A stretch of DNA of 64,000 nt from Massilia sp. CFBP 13721 (GCF_014842025.1 NZ_JACYUY010000009.1:22937-86936), one strand, 5' to 3'; shown: positions 41,178 to 56,100, counted from the stretch's first letter. Numbers and translations: made by a program. Notes: generated from the sequence alone by a model not told the origin.

Positions 41178-44100
41178 TCAGCCCGTCAGCGCCGCGCCAT
41201 GCGCCTCCTCCACTGCAAGCACATCGGCCAGCGCGGCCGCATCGGTCGTGGCCCGGGTGCCGGCCGCGATCGCCGCCGACATGGCCTGTGCCAGCGCCTC
41301 GACCTGCGGCTCCTGCGTGATGTTGAGGTGGCTGCCGCCGACATGCACTTCGCGCAGCGATTCGCCCAGCAGCGGCGTCCAGTCGCGGTCTCCGTACGGG
41401 ACGCCGTCGGCGGTGAACTGGTATGCCGGCACGCGCAAGGGCTTGGGCGCGTAATTGGCGCCCATGACCAGGATCGAGCCCATGTTTTCGGCCCAGCGCA
41501 TCACCTCCGCCAGCCCCAGCTCGTGCGGGAACAGGCCCATCGCCTTGCAGTGATCGAGCGCCTCGCCGGCGTCGGCCGCGCCGTGCAGGATGGCCCAGTT
41601 TTCCGGCGCCAGCGTCGGGTGCAGGATCTCGACGTAGATCAGGAGCACCTTGATGTCGGTGACCTCGTCGGCCCAGCTCTCCTGGTAGTACGGACGGTAG
41701 GTGTCGATCATGCCCAGGAACTCGACCCGCTCGCCGGCCTCGGCCAGCTGGCTGGCGATCTCGAAGGCGAGCACGCCGCCGAACGAGTGGCCGGCGACCC
41801 GGTACGGTCCCTGCGGCTGCACCTTGCGCATGGCGCGCAGGTGCGACGCGGCCAGCTGCGGCACCGATTCGCGGCTCGACTCTTTGGTGAGCGGCAGGCC
41901 GTACACCGGGATGCCGTCGGCCAGGTGGCGCGACAGCGGGAACAGCGGGAAGATGTCGCCCGTGATTTCATGCACCAGGAATAGCGGGCGCTGGTCGCCC
42001 TGCTCGCGCATCACCACCGCCCCGCCCTTCCAGAGCGCGGTCTCGTCGCCGAACTGCATGAAGTCGGCCATGGCCTTGACCGTCGGATGCTTGAAAAAGG
42101 CGTCGAGCGCGATGTTCAGGCCAACCTGGCGCATGCGGCTCACGGCCACCACCGCGATCAGCGAATGCCCGCCGAGCGCAAAGAAGTTGTCCTGGCGCCC
42201 GATGAGCTTACGCTGCAGCAGTTCCTCCCAGACCGCGACGATGCGTTCCTCGATGTCGCCGACCGGCGCTTCGTAGGCCTGCGCGGTATCGCTGCCGTCC
42301 GGCGCCGGCAGCGCCTTGCGGTCCAGCTTGCCGTTCGGCGTGAGCGGCAACTGCGCCAGCACCAGCACCGCCGACGGCATCATGAAGCCCGGCAGCGACC
42401 CCTTCAGGCGTGCGCGCAATCCTTCCACCAGCAGCGCGGCCTGGCGCGCGGGATGCCCGTCCGCGTCCGCCGCCGCAGCCACCGGCGCAGGCAGCGGATC
42501 GGGGACGACGTAGGCGACGATCTGGCGCAGGTCCGGACTGTCCTCGCGCACGATCACCACCGCTTCCTTGATGCCGGGATGGCGCAGGCAGGCGCTTTCG
42601 ATTTCGCCCAGCTCGATGCGGAAGCCGCGCACCTTGACCTGGTGGTCGGCGCGGCCCAGGTATTCGAGGTCGCCGCCGGCGCGGTAGCGCACCAGGTCGC
42701 CGGTGCGGTACATGCGTGCGCCGGGCTCCTCCCCGAACGGGTTGGGCAGGAACTTCTCCGCGCTCAGCGCCGGGCGCTGCAGGTAGCCGCGCGCCAGCCC
42801 GGTGGCGCCGATATACAGTTCGCCGACGGCGCCGAACGGGGCCAGCCGCCCGCCCTTGTCGAGCACATAGAACTGGTTGTTGGCCACCGGGCGGCCGATC
42901 GTTTCCGGCGCATGCGCATGGCGCCGCGCGAAGCTCGAATACGTGGTCGCTTCCGACGGTCCGTACAGGTCGTAGATGCTGCCGATCGTGGTCTCCGCAT
43001 GCAGCCGGTCGACCAGGGCGGCGCGCAGCGGCTCGCCGGCCAGGTTCAGCACCCGCACCGACGGCGGGAAGGCATTCCGCTCGAGCAGCGCCTTGGCCGC
43101 CGACGGCACCGTATTGACCAGCGTGACCTGCTCGCGCGTGGCCGCATCGAGGTTTTCCAGTCCCAGGATGTTGTCGACCAGGATGCAGGTGGCGCCGGTG
43201 CTGAGCGAGAGGAACAGCTCGTAGATCGACAGGTCGAAACACAGCGAGGTGCCGGCCAGGATGCCGCTGCGGTCCTCGAACGGCAGCAGCCGGCACGCCC
43301 ATTCCAGCAGCGAGACCCCGCCCTGGTGCGTCAGCGGCACGCCTTTCGGGCGGCCGGTCGAGCCGGAGGTATAGATCACGTAGGCCAGCTGGCTCGACGC
43401 GATCGGCAGCGCCGGGTCGGTGCACGCCGCCGACCAGCCGCCCTCGGCGTCGACGAACAGGCAGCGCGCGGCGTCGATCGCCAGCGCGTCGCGCAGGCCG
43501 CTGGTGGTGACCAGGGCCGCCATGTCGGCGTCGCCCAGCAGGTACTGGACGCGGTCGGCCGGATAGGCCGGATCGATCGGCACGTAGCAGGCGCCGGCCT
43601 TGAGCACGCCCAGCAGCGCGCCGACGCAGGCGGGCGTGCGCGGCAGGCAGATGCCGACGCAGGCTTCGGCACCGATGCCGCGTGCGAGCAGCGTGTGGGC
43701 GACCCGGTTGGCCTGGCGGTTCAGTTCGGCGTAGCTGATGCGCTGGCCGTCATGGACCAGCGCCACCGCATCCGGCGTGCGCGCCACCTGTTCCTCGAAC
43801 AGCCCGTGCAGCAGGGCGTCGCGGCGGAAGGCCATGGCGCTGTCGTTCAGGCCATCGACCAGGCAGGCGCGTTCCGCCGCGCCGAGCATGTCGATGTCGT
43901 GCACCCGCTGCTGCGGATCGCGCACCATGGCCGCCAGCACGCTCTTGAAGTAGCCGACCCAGCGCACGATGGTGTCGCGTTCGAACAGGTCGGCCGCGTA
44001 ACTGAAGCGGCCCACCAGGTCGCCGCCCACTTCCTGCAAGGTCAGGCTAAGGTCGAACTTCTCGATGTCGTAGGGGATGTCGCGCGGGGCCACCTGCAGG

Positions 44101-47100
44101 CCCGGCAGCGCCAGATCGCCCTGGGCGCTGTTCTGCAGCACCAGCATCGCCTGGAACAGCGGGCTGTGGCCGAGGCTGCGCGGCGGCTGCAGGGCGTCCA
44201 CCACCTGTTCGAACGGCAGGTCGGGATGGCTGTAGGCGTCCAGGGTCATGCCCTTGACCTGCGCCAGCAGCGCGGCCACGCTCGGGTTGCCCGACAGGTC
44301 GGCGCGCAGGGCCAGGGTATTAACGAAGAAGCCGATCAGGCCCTCCACTTCGGTACGCTGGCGGTTCGCGCTCGGGGTGCCGATCACCAGGTCGTCCTGG
44401 CCGCTGAGCGCCGACAGCACGATCGCAAAGCCGGTGTACAGGCTGGCGAACAGGGTCGTGTCGTGGCCCTGCGCCAGCGCCTTGAGCCCGGCCGCCAGTT
44501 CCGGCCCGGCGGTGAACACCACATGGCCGCCGCGGTGGCTCTGGGTGGAAGGACGGGCGCGGTCGAGCGGCAGTTCGAGCAGCGGCGGCGCGCCGGCCAG
44601 GTGGGTTTTCCAGTAGTCGAGCTGGGCCTGCAGCAATTCGCCCTGCAGCCACTGGCGCTGCCATACCGCGAAGTCGGGATACTGGATCGGCAGCGGCGCC
44701 AGCGCCGGCGCGCGCCCCTGCACCAGCGCCGCGTACAGCGCCGCCAGTTCGGCCACCATGATGCCGGACGAGACACCGTCGGACACGATGTGGTGCGTGG
44801 TGACCAGGAATACGTGCTCCTGTGCGGACAGGCACAGCAGGCGCGCCCGGATCAGGGGCCCGGTTTCGAGGTCGAACGGCGCCAGCGCTTCCTCTTCGGT
44901 ATGGCGCAGGATCCCGGCCTCGCGCGCCTCGCCATCGAGGTGTTCCAGGCTGATGACGCGCAAGTCGAACGGCGCCGCCGGGACCACGATCTGCGCCGGC
45001 GCGCCGTCGCCCTCGGCGAACACGGTGCGCAAGGCTTCGTGGCGTTCAACCAGCGCATCGAGCGCGCCCTGCAGCGCGGCGCGCTCGAGGCTGCCGCGCA
45101 GGTGCAGCGCCTCGGGCATGTTGTATACCGCCCCGCCGCCGCCTTCTAGCCGGTCGATGAACCACAGGCGCTGCTGGGCCCACGACAGCGGCAAGGGCTG
45201 GGTGCGGTCGGCACGGCCGATGGCGCTCAAGCTGATGGCACGGGCGCCGGCCAGGTGCAGCGCCAGGCTGTGGATGGTCGGGTATTCGAACAGCTGGCGC
45301 AACGTGATCTCGCGCCCCAGCACCTGGCGGATGCGGGTCATCAGGCGCACCGCCAGCAGCGAATGCCCGCCCAGTTCGAAGAAGTTATCGTTGCGTCCCA
45401 CCCGCTCGCGCCCCAGCAGTTCGCACCAGACGGCGGCGAGCATGCTTTCGATGCCTTCGCGCGGCGCCTCGAACGCTTGCAGCGCGCCGGCGTCGATGCC
45501 GGGCGCCGGCAGCGCCTTGCGGTCGAGTTTACCGTTCGGCAGCAGCGGGAAGGCGTCCAGCACGACGAACGCGGCCGGCAGCATGAACGGCGGCAGCGCC
45601 CTGGCCAGGTCGGCGCGCAACTGCGCCTCGAGTGGCGCCGACTGTGCCGGCTGTGCCGACTGCGCGTCATCGTGCGCGAGCACGTAGGCCACCAGGCGCG
45701 GATCGCCCGGACCGTCGCTGCGCGCCAGCACCAGCGCTTCGCGCACGGCCGGATGGCGGTTGAGGACCGCCTCGATCTCGCCGAGCTCGATGCGGAAGCC
45801 GCGGATCTTGACCTGGTGGTCGTTGCGGCCCAGGTATTCGATGCTGCCGTCGGCCATGAAGCGTCCCAGGTCGCCGCTGCGGTACAGGCGCGCGCCGGGA
45901 ACGGCGCTGAACGGATCGGGACGGAAGCGCTCGGCCGTCAGGGCGGGCCGGTTCAGGTAACCGCGCGCGACGCCGGCGCCGCCGATGCACACTTCGGCCG
46001 CGACCCCGAGCGGGGCCACCTCGCCATGCCGGTCCAGCAGGTAGATGCGGGTGTTCGGCAGCGCCCGGCCGATCAGGCGCGCCGACCGTCCGGCGTCGTC
46101 GATCACGCAGGTGGCCGCATTCACGGTGGTCTCGGTCGGACCGTAGGCATTCACCAGGCGCGGCAAGTCGCCGTCGCGCCGGAACCAGCGCGCCACCAGC
46201 TCGGCGCTGACCTTTTCGCCGCCGATCATCACCTGGCGCAGGGTCGGCGCGACCGGGCCGTCGTCGTCGCTCACCAGCCCGTGCCAGAACGCGGTCGGCA
46301 GGTTGGCGACGGTCACGCCCGCATCGACGCAGCGGCGCCAGAACACGGGCGCGCCGCCGTCGAGCCAGTCGGCGCCGCGCAGCACCAGCGCGGCGCCGGC
46401 GCACAGCGCCCCGAAGATCTCTTCGACCGACATGTCGAAGCTGAGCGCGGCGAACTGCAGCACGCGGTCGTGCGCCGTGAAACCGTAGGCGTCCTGCAGC
46501 GCCGCCACCAGGCTGACCAGCTGGCGGTGCTCGACCATGACCCCTTTCGGCCGGCCGGTCGATCCCGAGGTGTACATGACGTAGGCCAGCCGGCCGCCAT
46601 CGAAGCCGGGGTTGTCGGCGCTGAACCCGGCCAGGCGTACATCGCAGCCGTCGAGCGCGAAGACGGGCGCGCCCGGCGGCAGGACGCCGGCGTGCGCGCC
46701 GTGCGCCAGTACCAGGGCCGGCGTCGCGTCCTCGACCATGAAGGCCAGGCGCTCGCGCGGATAGGACGGGTCGAGCGGCAGGTAGGCGGCGCCCGCCTTG
46801 AGCACGCCCAGCAGCGCCACCAGCGCCTCGGGGCAGCTGGGGCTGCAGATGCCGACCACGTGTTCCGCGCCGATCCCCTGCGCATGCAGGTAATGGGCGA
46901 GGCGGTTGGCGCGCGCGTTCAGTTCGCCGTAGGTCAGTTTGCCGAAGGTCAGCTCACCATCGGCGCCGATCACGGCCGGCGCCTGCGGCCGGCGCGCGGC
47001 CTGGGCTTCGATCCAGCGGTGCGCCAGCGCATATGGCGGCGCCGCCGCGGCCGGGTCGTAGCCGGCATTGAAGCCGTCGGTCAGGGCGGACCGCTCCCCA

Positions 47101-50100
47101 TCGTCGAGCAGGCTGATCGCGCGCAGCGGCTGCTGCGCGTCGTCGGCCATGGCGCCGAGGATGGTGCGCAAGTGGCCGGCCCAGCGCGCCACCGTGGTCT
47201 CGTCGAACAGGTCGCTGGCATAGCTGAAGGCGCCGGCGATGCCCTCGCCCGCCTCGTGCAGCGACAGCGACAGGTCGAACTGCTCGGTGCAGCCCGCGAG
47301 CGGATGCGGCGCCACGCGCAGCCCGGGCAGGCCCTGGGCGCTGTGCGGCGTATTGTCGAGCACCAGCATCACCTGGAACACCGGGCTGCTGGCCAGGCTG
47401 CGCACCGGCTGCAGCACTTCCACCAGCTGCTCGAAGGGCAGGTCCTGGTGGCCGTAGGCGGCCAGCGTGGTTTCCTTGACCTGCGCCAGCAGCGCGCCCA
47501 CGCTCATACGCTCGTCCAGGCGCGCCGGCAGGGCCAGCGTATTGACGAACAGGCCGATCAGTCCTTCCAGTTCGGTGCGGTCGCGGTTGGCCACCGGGGT
47601 GCCGATCACCACCTGGTCCTGCCCGGCGAGGCGCGACAACAGCAGCGACAGGCCGGCGAACAGCGTCATAAACAGGGTGGCGTCATGGCGCCGCGCCAGC
47701 GTGCGCAGCTTGTTGCCGAGTTCCGCGCCGAGGGCGAAGCCGACGCTGCCGCCGCGGTAGCTCTGCACCGGCGGGCGCGGACGGTCGAGCGGCAGTTCGA
47801 GCAGCGCCGGCGCGCCGGCCAGCTGGCCGGTCCAGAAATCGGCCTGCGCCTGGCGCGCTTCTCCCTGCAGCCGGCCGCGCTGCCACAGCGCATAGTCGGC
47901 ATACTGCAGCGGCAGCGGCGCCAGCGCCACGGCATCGGCCGCGCCCGCGGCGTACGCGCCGTACAGGGCCGCCAGTTCGCGCAGCAGCACGCCGATCGAC
48001 CAGCCGTCGGAGACGATGTGGTGGACGACGGCGACCAGCACGTGCTCGTCGTCGGCGATGCGCAGCAGGCGCACGCGCAGCAGCGGCGGCGCGCCCAGGT
48101 CGAACGGCGCCAGGCTCGCTTCCTCGGCGCGGCGCGCTGCTTCGGCCGCGCGCTCGGCCGCCGGCCAGGCGCGCAGGTCGATCTGCTCGACCGGGCATGC
48201 CACCTGCGCCAGCACCAGCTGCACCGGCTCGTCCCCAAGGGCGCGGAAGGCCGTGCGCAGGCTGTCGTGGCGCGCGACGATGGTGTCGAACGCCGCCTGC
48301 AGGGCGCCGGGGTCGAGCGCGCCGTGCAGGTGCAGCGGCAGCGTCATGTGGTACGCGGCGCCGGCGCCTTCGAGCTGGTCCAGGAACCACAGGCGCTGCT
48401 GGGCGAACGAGAGCGGGACCGCGGCGCCGGCGTCGGCGCGCACGGCGATCGCACCCTGGTCGCTGGCGCCGGCCGTGTTGAGCGCCACCGCCAGCGCCTG
48501 GATCGTCGGATGGTCGAACAGCTGGCGCAGCGCGAACTCGCGCCCGAGCCCCTGGCGCACCCGCGCCATCAGCTGCAGGGCAAGCAGCGAATGGCCGCCC
48601 AGCTCGAAGAAGTTGTCGTGGCGCCCGATGCGCTCGACCCGCAGCAGTTCCTGCCACATGGCCGCCAGCAGCAGTTCGGTCTCGCCCTGCGGCGCCGCAT
48701 ACGCCTGCATGCCGTAGGCGTCCTGTGCCGGCGCCGGCAAGGCCTTGCGATCGAGCTTGCCGTTGACCGACAGCGGCAGCGCGTCGAGCTGCACGAAGGC
48801 GGCCGGCACCATGTAGTCGGGCAGCGCCGCCTTCAGGTGGCCGCGCAGCGCCTCGACGTCGAGCGCGCCGGCGCCAACCAGGTAGGCCACCAGGCGCAGG
48901 TCGCCGTCCGCGCCGGGGCGCGCCACCACCACCGCTTCGCGCACCGCCGCGTGGCTGGCCAGGCAGGCTTCGATTTCGCCCAGCTCGATGCGCAGGCCGC
49001 GCAGCTTGACCTGGTGATCGTTGCGGCCCAGGTAGTCGAGCGCGCCGTCCGCGCGCCAGCGGCCCAGGTCCCCGGTGCGGTACAGGCGCGCGCCGGGCGC
49101 GCTGCTGAACGGATCGGGGACGAAGCGCGCCGCCGTCAGCGCCGGCCGCGCCAGGTAGCCGCGGCCGACGCCGGTGCCGCCGATGTACACCTCGCCCGCC
49201 ACGCCGCCGGGCACCGGCTGCAGCGCGGCGTCGAGCACGTGCATGCGGATGCCCGCGATCGGGCGTCCGATCGGCACGCGCGCGGCGCCCTCTTCGCTGC
49301 GGCATTCCCAGAAGGTGACGTCGATGGCCGCTTCGGTCGGCCCGTACAGGTTATGCAGGCGCGCCTGCGGCAAGGCCGCCAGGCAGCGCTGGCGCAGCGC
49401 GGCCGGCAGCTCTTCGCCGCTGCACACGATGGTCGCCAGGCTGGGGCAGCGGCCGGCGCGGTCGCTCTGGTTGCCCTGGCCGAACTGATCCAGGAAGACC
49501 TGCAGCATCGACGGCACGAAGTGCAGCGTGTCGATGGCGGCGGCGTCGACCAGGCCGGCCAGGTAGGCCGGATCCTGGTGACCGCCGGGCCGCGCGAATA
49601 CCAGCGTGGCGCCGCTGATGAGCGGCCAGAACAGCTCCCACACCGAGACGTCGAAGGTGTACGGGGTTTTTTGCAGCACCATGCGGCCGGGTTCGAGCTG
49701 GTATTCGGACTGCATCCAGCGCAGGCGGTTGAGCACCGCGCGCTGTTCGTTCATCGCGCCCTTGGGCTGTCCGGTCGAGCCGGACGTGTAGATGACGTAC
49801 ATCAGGCCGGCGCCGGGTACGTCGGCGCACGGCGCCGGCTGCCCGGCGGCGATTTCGTCCCACCCGGCGTCGAGCACGACCAGCCTGGCCGCCACCCCGT
49901 CCAGCGTCGTGGTGAAGCGCTGCTGGGTCAGCACCAGCGGCGCCGCCGAATCGGCCAGCATGTGCTCGATGCGCGCGCGCGGGCTGCAGGGGTCGAGCGG
50001 CACATAGGCCGCGCCGGCCTTGAGCACGCCGAGCAGGCCGACCAGCATGTCGAGGCTGCGCTCGAGGCAGAGGGCCACCAGGTCTTCCGGCCCCACGCCC

Positions 50101-53100
50101 TGGCGGCGCAGGTAGCCCGCCAGCAGTCCCGCCCTGCGCTCGAGTTCCGCGTAGGTGATCGCCGCGCCCTCGCAGACGGCGGCGATGGCGTCGGGCGCCG
50201 CGCGCGCATGCGCTTCGAACAGCGCCTGCACGGATTCGCCCGGTTCGTCGGCGGCGGCGACCAGCGGCGCCGGTCCGGCGCCGAAGCCGAGCGTGCGCGG
50301 GTAGTCCTCGCCCAGCAGGGCGGCGCGCCGCGGCACCAGGGCGGCGTCGCCCGCCAGCGCCGCCAGGATGTTGTGCATGTAGTGCACGATGCGTTGCTGG
50401 AACGCGGCGTCGAACACCGACGGATCGAGCGCGATGCGCAGCACGTGGCGCCGCGCGGCATCGTTCTTCTGGACGTCGACGCTGAAGCGGTAGTTGGTCT
50501 GGTCGAGGCCCGCGCCGCCGCTGCCGGTCACGCCGGACGCCGCTTCGGCATTGCCGACCACGTGGAAGTTGGTGAAATTGAACAGCGAGGCCGAGAAATC
50601 GAGCCCGAGGTCGGCCTGGATCCGGGCCAGCGGATAATGGCGGTGCGCCTGCTGGCGCACCAGCTGCGCGTCGACCTGCGCGACCAGTTCGGCGCAGCTG
50701 CGCCCGGCCGTATCGACCTGCAGCGGCAGGCAATTCAGGAACAGGCCGAGCATCTCGTCGGCGCCCGCGAGCGCCGGACGGCCGTGCGTGACCACAGAGC
50801 CGAGCACGGCCTGCTCGCCGTCGAGCAGCGCGGTGAGCATCACGTAGGCCGTGCACCACACGCTTTTCTCCTGCACCCCGAGGCGCTCGGCCAGCGCGAT
50901 CATGGCCGCGCTGGTGGCGCCGTCGACCTCGCAGAAGACGTGCGCGCTGGGCTGCGGCGGATGGGCGGCCCACCATGGCTGGCGCGCGCCGGCCAGCGTG
51001 GAACGCCAGTACTCGCCGTGCACGGGCGAAGCCAGCGCCTCCTGCTCCAGCGCGATATAGGCGCTGTACGGCGGCGGAGGCGGCGCCTGCTCCGGCGCGG
51101 CGCCCTGCAACAGCGCCTTGTAATGGCCGAACAGTTCGGCCACCAGCGCCGCGTCGCTCCAGCCGTCCCACAGCGCGTGGTGGAAACTCAGGCCGAACTG
51201 CAGGCGCTCCTCGTCCAGCAGCAGGATGGCGATGCGCCACGGGTCGTCCAGCTGCAGGCCGCGCGCCTGCTCCTCGCGCACCCAGCCGGCGATCGCCGCC
51301 TCGGCGTCGCGGCCGGGTTCGGTGCGCAGGTCGCGCAGGTCGCGCACCTCGAGTGCCGGGCTGCGCGCGGCGGTGACGAATTGCAGCGGCCGTGCGCCCG
51401 CGAGCAGGAACTCGGTGCGCAGCACCGGATGGCGTGCGACGACGGCGTCGAGCGCCTGGCGGAACAGCTGCGCATCCCAGCGCGCGGCCACCGCGAAGGT
51501 GATGACGCAATGGTAGACCGACGATTCCGGATGCTGCAGCGAATGGAACCACATGCCCTGCTGCAGCTGCGACAGCGGATAGGCGTCGACCACCTCGTGC
51601 CCGCGGTACAGCGCGGGCAGCGCCGCACGCTCGGCCGTGTCGAGCAGGGCAAAGGGCGCGGGCACGGTCGGCATATCGGCCTCGGCTTCGGCGTCGCCCA
51701 CCACAAGCACCCGGGCCAGCTCGGCGATGGTCGGATGGGCGAACAGATCCTTGATGGCGAAGCGCAGCCCCGCGGCGCGCGCCGCCGACACCAGGCCGAT
51801 CGAGCGGATCGAGTCGCCGCCGACGGCAAAATAATTGTCGTCGGCGCCGACCGGCGCGGCGCTTCCCAGGTTGGCCTGCCACAGGGCCGCCAGGCGCAGT
51901 TCCAGCGCGCCGGCCGGGGCCACGAACTGCTTGCGGGCATAGGCGGTGGCGTCCGGCGCCGGCAGGCGCGCGCGGTCGATCTTGCCGTTGCCGTTGAGCG
52001 GCCAGGCGTCCAGCAATACGAAGGCGGACGGCAGCGCGTAGTCGGGAATGCGGCCCTTCAGGTGCTCGGCCAGGGCGGCGGCGCTAGGCGTGGCGCCCGC
52101 TTTTGCGCTCAGGTAGGCGACCAGGCGCCGCTCGCCCTGCCCTTCCGCGCGCGCCAGCACCAGCACCTCGGCCACGCCGGGGTGCAGGCGCAGCGCCTGC
52201 TCGACTTCGCCCGGCTCGATGCGAAAACCGCGGATCTTGACCTGGTGGTCGACCCGTCCGGCAAATTCGATGGCGCCGTCGGCGCGCATGCGCACCAGGT
52301 CGCCGGTGCGGTAGAGGCGCTCGCCCGGCGTCGCGGCGAACGGATGGGGCACGAACTTGTGCGCGCTCATGGCCGCGTCGCCCAGGTAGCCGCGTGCCAG
52401 TCCCGCGCCGCCCAGGCAAAGTTCGCCCAGGGTGCCCAGCGGGGCCAGCTGGTCGCCCTGCAGCACGTAGGCGCCGGTATTGGCCAGCGGCCGGCCGATC
52501 GGCGCCTGGCGCTCGGCCAGGAATGGCGCGGCCTCGATCTCGAACGCGGTGGCGAAGGTGGTGCACTCGGTCGGGCCATACACGTGCAGCAGCCGGCGCG
52601 GCGCACCGTGCTCGAGCACGCGCGCGATGGCGTCGGGCGAACACGCTTCGCCGCCGAACAGCAGCCGGTCCAGGCCCGCGAATGCGGCGGGCGCCTCCTG
52701 GCTGATGCGGTTGAACAGCGCGGTGGTGACGAACAGCGCCGTCGCCGCGTGCTGTTCCAGGCTGGCGGCAAGCGCCGGCGGCGACAGCAAGGTGTCCTTG
52801 TCGAGCATGAGGACGCGCGCGCCGTTCAGGAGCGGCGCCCACAGCTCCCAGGTGATGGCGTCGAAGGCGCAGCTGGCCGCCTGCGCCACCACCGCGTCGG
52901 CAGCGACGGCGGCGGCATCGCCGCCCGTGACCAGGCTGACGATGTTCGCATGGCTGACCTGCACGCCCTTCGGTACGCCGGTACTGCCGGAAGTGAAGAT
53001 CACGTAGGCCAGCTGGCCGGGCGCCACAGCGACCGGCGGCGCGCTTTCGGGGAAGCCGCCCAGCAGGGCCGCATGCCAGCGGCCGTCGAGCGGCAGCGTC

Positions 53101-56100
53101 GGGTAGTCGCTGAGGAAGGCGAGTTCCTCCAGCAGGTGCCGCTCCGACAGGATCAGGCGGCAGCCGCTGGCATCGGCCATCTGGCGCAGGCGCCCCTCGG
53201 GGTAGCCCGGGTCGAGCGGTACGTAGGCGGCGCCGGCCTTCAGGATGCCCAGCATCCCCACCACCATGTCGGCCGCGCGTTCCACGCACAGGCCGACGCA
53301 GGCATCCGCGGTCACGCCCTGCGCGAGCAGGTAGTGGGCCAGGCGGTTGGCGCGCCGTTCGAGTTCGCCGTAACTGAGCTGCGCGCCGCCGTGGCTGAGC
53401 GCCACCGCGTCGGGCTGGCGCAGCGCCTGGGCCGCGAACAGGGCGGGCACGCTCTGCTGCGGGAATTCGCGCCCGGTGCGGTTCCAGTCGACCAGTTGGG
53501 CCAGGCGCTCCTCTTCGCCCAGGAAATCGAGGTCGGCGAGCGCCGTGTCGGGCGCCGCCACGGCCTCGGCCAGCAGGCGCTGGTAATGGCCGAGCATGCG
53601 CTCGACCGTGGCGCGGTCGAACAGGTCGGTGTTGTATTCCATGCTGCCGAGCAGGGTGCCGTCGGGCAGCGACGAGAAATTCATGGTCAGGTCGTAGCGC
53701 GCCACGCCATCCTCGGCGCCGAAGTGCAGCGGTTCGGCATCCAGGCCCGGCAATGCGCCGGCGCCCTGCGGCGTATCGACCAGCGAGCACGATACCTGGA
53801 ACAGCGGCGCGTAGGCCAGGCTGCGCGTCGGGTTGAGGCGTTCGACCAGGTGCTCGAAGGGCACGTCCTGGTGCGCGTACGCCTGCAGCGCGGTCTCGCG
53901 CGTGGCGCCGAGCAGGCTGCGGAACGTGGGCGCCGCGCCGCTGCCGGCCAGGTCGAAACGCATCACCAGGCTGTTGAGGAAGAAGCCGATCAGGCCCTCG
54001 GTCTCGCCCTGCTGGCGGTTCGCGACCGGAGTGCCGATGGCGACGTCGTGCTGGTGCGCATAGCGCCCGAGCAGCGTGGCGAAGGCCGCGATCAGGCCCA
54101 TGAACAGGGTCGTGCCGCAGTCGCGGTTGAGTTCTCCCAGCGCGCCGACGACGCCGGCATCGACGACGAAGTTGCGGGTGGCGCCCAGGTAGCGCTGCTG
54201 CGCGGGACGCGGACGGTCGGTCGGCAGGGCCAGCAGCGGCGGCAGGCCGGCCAGCTGCCCTTCCCAGTAGGCCAGCTGGCCGGCGATGCGTTCCTCGCTG
54301 AGCTGCCCGCGCTGCCAGTGGGCGAAATCGGCGAACTGGATCGGCAGCGGCGCCGGCGGCGTGCCTGCGCCGGTCTCGGCCTGGTACAGCTGCCCCAGCT
54401 CCCTGAAGAACAGGCCCATCGACCAGCCGTCGAACACGATATGGTGGAAGCAGGCCAGCAGTACCAGTTGGCCGTCGAAGGCGGTGCGCAACAGGCGCAA
54501 GCGCACCAGCGGCTCGCCGGCCAGGTCGAAACAATAGCCGCGTTCGGCCAGGAAGCGCGCGCGCAGCCGCTCCTCGCTGGCGCAGTCCTCGGCCACCACG
54601 CATCCACGCCCGGGCGGATCGATGATGGCCAGCGGCTGCCCGCCGGCTTCGCCGAAGCGCGTGCGCAAGACTTCGTGGCGGTCGACGATGGCGTCCAGGC
54701 TGCGCACCAGCGCCGCCGCGTCGATCGCGCCGCGCAGGCGCAGGGCGACCGAAATGTTGTAGACCGCGTTGGGCGGCATCATGCGGCTCAGGAACCAGAG
54801 GCGCTGCTGCGAGAACGACAGCGGGCCCGCGTCCGCGCGCCCGGCGGGTGCAGCCTGCGCATTGCGCGGCACGATGCGTTCCTGCGCCGGCGGCGCCGCC
54901 GCCCGCAGGTGCTCCACCAGCGCGGCTTGCGCGCACAGTGTCTGCTGCTCGAACACGTCGCGCAGCGACGGCGCCACGCCGAAGGCGTCGCGGATGCGCG
55001 CCACCAGCTGGGCGCCGATCAGCGAATACCCGCCCACCGCGAAGAAATTGTCGGTGCGGCCGATGCGGCGTCCGGGAATCAGGTCGGCCCAGATCGCGGC
55101 CAGCTCCTGCTCGACCTCGCCCTGCGGCGGATCGAAGGGCTTGGCGGGACCGTCACACAATGCGCGCAGCGCTGCGCGGTCGACCTCGCCGTTGCCCAGC
55201 ACGGGCAAGCAGTCGAGCACCCGCAGCGCGCCGGGCAGCAGGCATGCGCGCTCGCTTTTCCTCAGTTGCGCCAGCAAGTGGCCGAGCACCGGTTCCGGTG
55301 CGGCGTGCCCCGGTGTGCGCTGCACGAAGGCGACCCAGCGGCCGCCGTGCGCGACCAGCGTCGCCAGCTGGGCCGGGGCGGCGGCGCGCAGCAGCGCCTC
55401 GCTGTCGCGCGCCAGCCTGGCCGCGGCGTGCGCCGCATGCGCGGGATCGCACGGCGCTGCGACGCAACTGCCGTCGGCGCGCATGATGGCGCGCCGGCCG
55501 GTGCGCAGCAGCGGCACGCGCGCGTCAAACGGGTGGCGCGCGCCATAGGCCACGGACTCGCCCAGCGGCTGCACGCCCGCCAGGCACAGTTCGCCGGGGG
55601 TGCCGAGCGGCGCCAGCGCGTCGCCCTCGAGCACCACCCGCGCCAGGTCGCAGGCAAACGGGTCGAGCCGGCCAACGGCGGCCGCGCTGCCTGTGGCCGG
55701 CTGCGCCACTAACCGTCCGTGCAGCCGCTTGCCGCCGGCATGCACCAGTTCGACGCACGGCCGCTGCGCCGCGGCCGGCGCCGCCAGGCAGGGCGCCTGC
55801 GGCTTGCGGTCCCAATCGGTCAGCAGCGCGAACTGGCGCACGGTCAAGTCCGGCTGCGCTGCGATCTGGCCGAGCAGGGCCAGGTACTGCGCCAGCAAAT
55901 TGTCGATGGTCTCGGGGGCGAACAGCTCGAGCCTGTACTCCATCACGCCCAGGATGCCGGCCCCGGTCTCGCTGAGGTTGAAGGTCAGGTCGTAGCGCGC
56001 CACCGACTCGGGCGTTTCCGGCACCAGCGGCGTCATGGCCAGGCCGGCCACGCCGCCCTCTTCCACCGGCGCGTTCTGCAGCGCGAACATCACCTGGAAC

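Noticed and set aside
45255..55712. Very long open frame on the plus strand opposite NRPS-B
   Set aside because: The frame mirrors the codon phase of a GC-rich gene on the other strand. Its translation is Arg/Gln/His-rich, repeats with each NRPS module and resembles no protein family.
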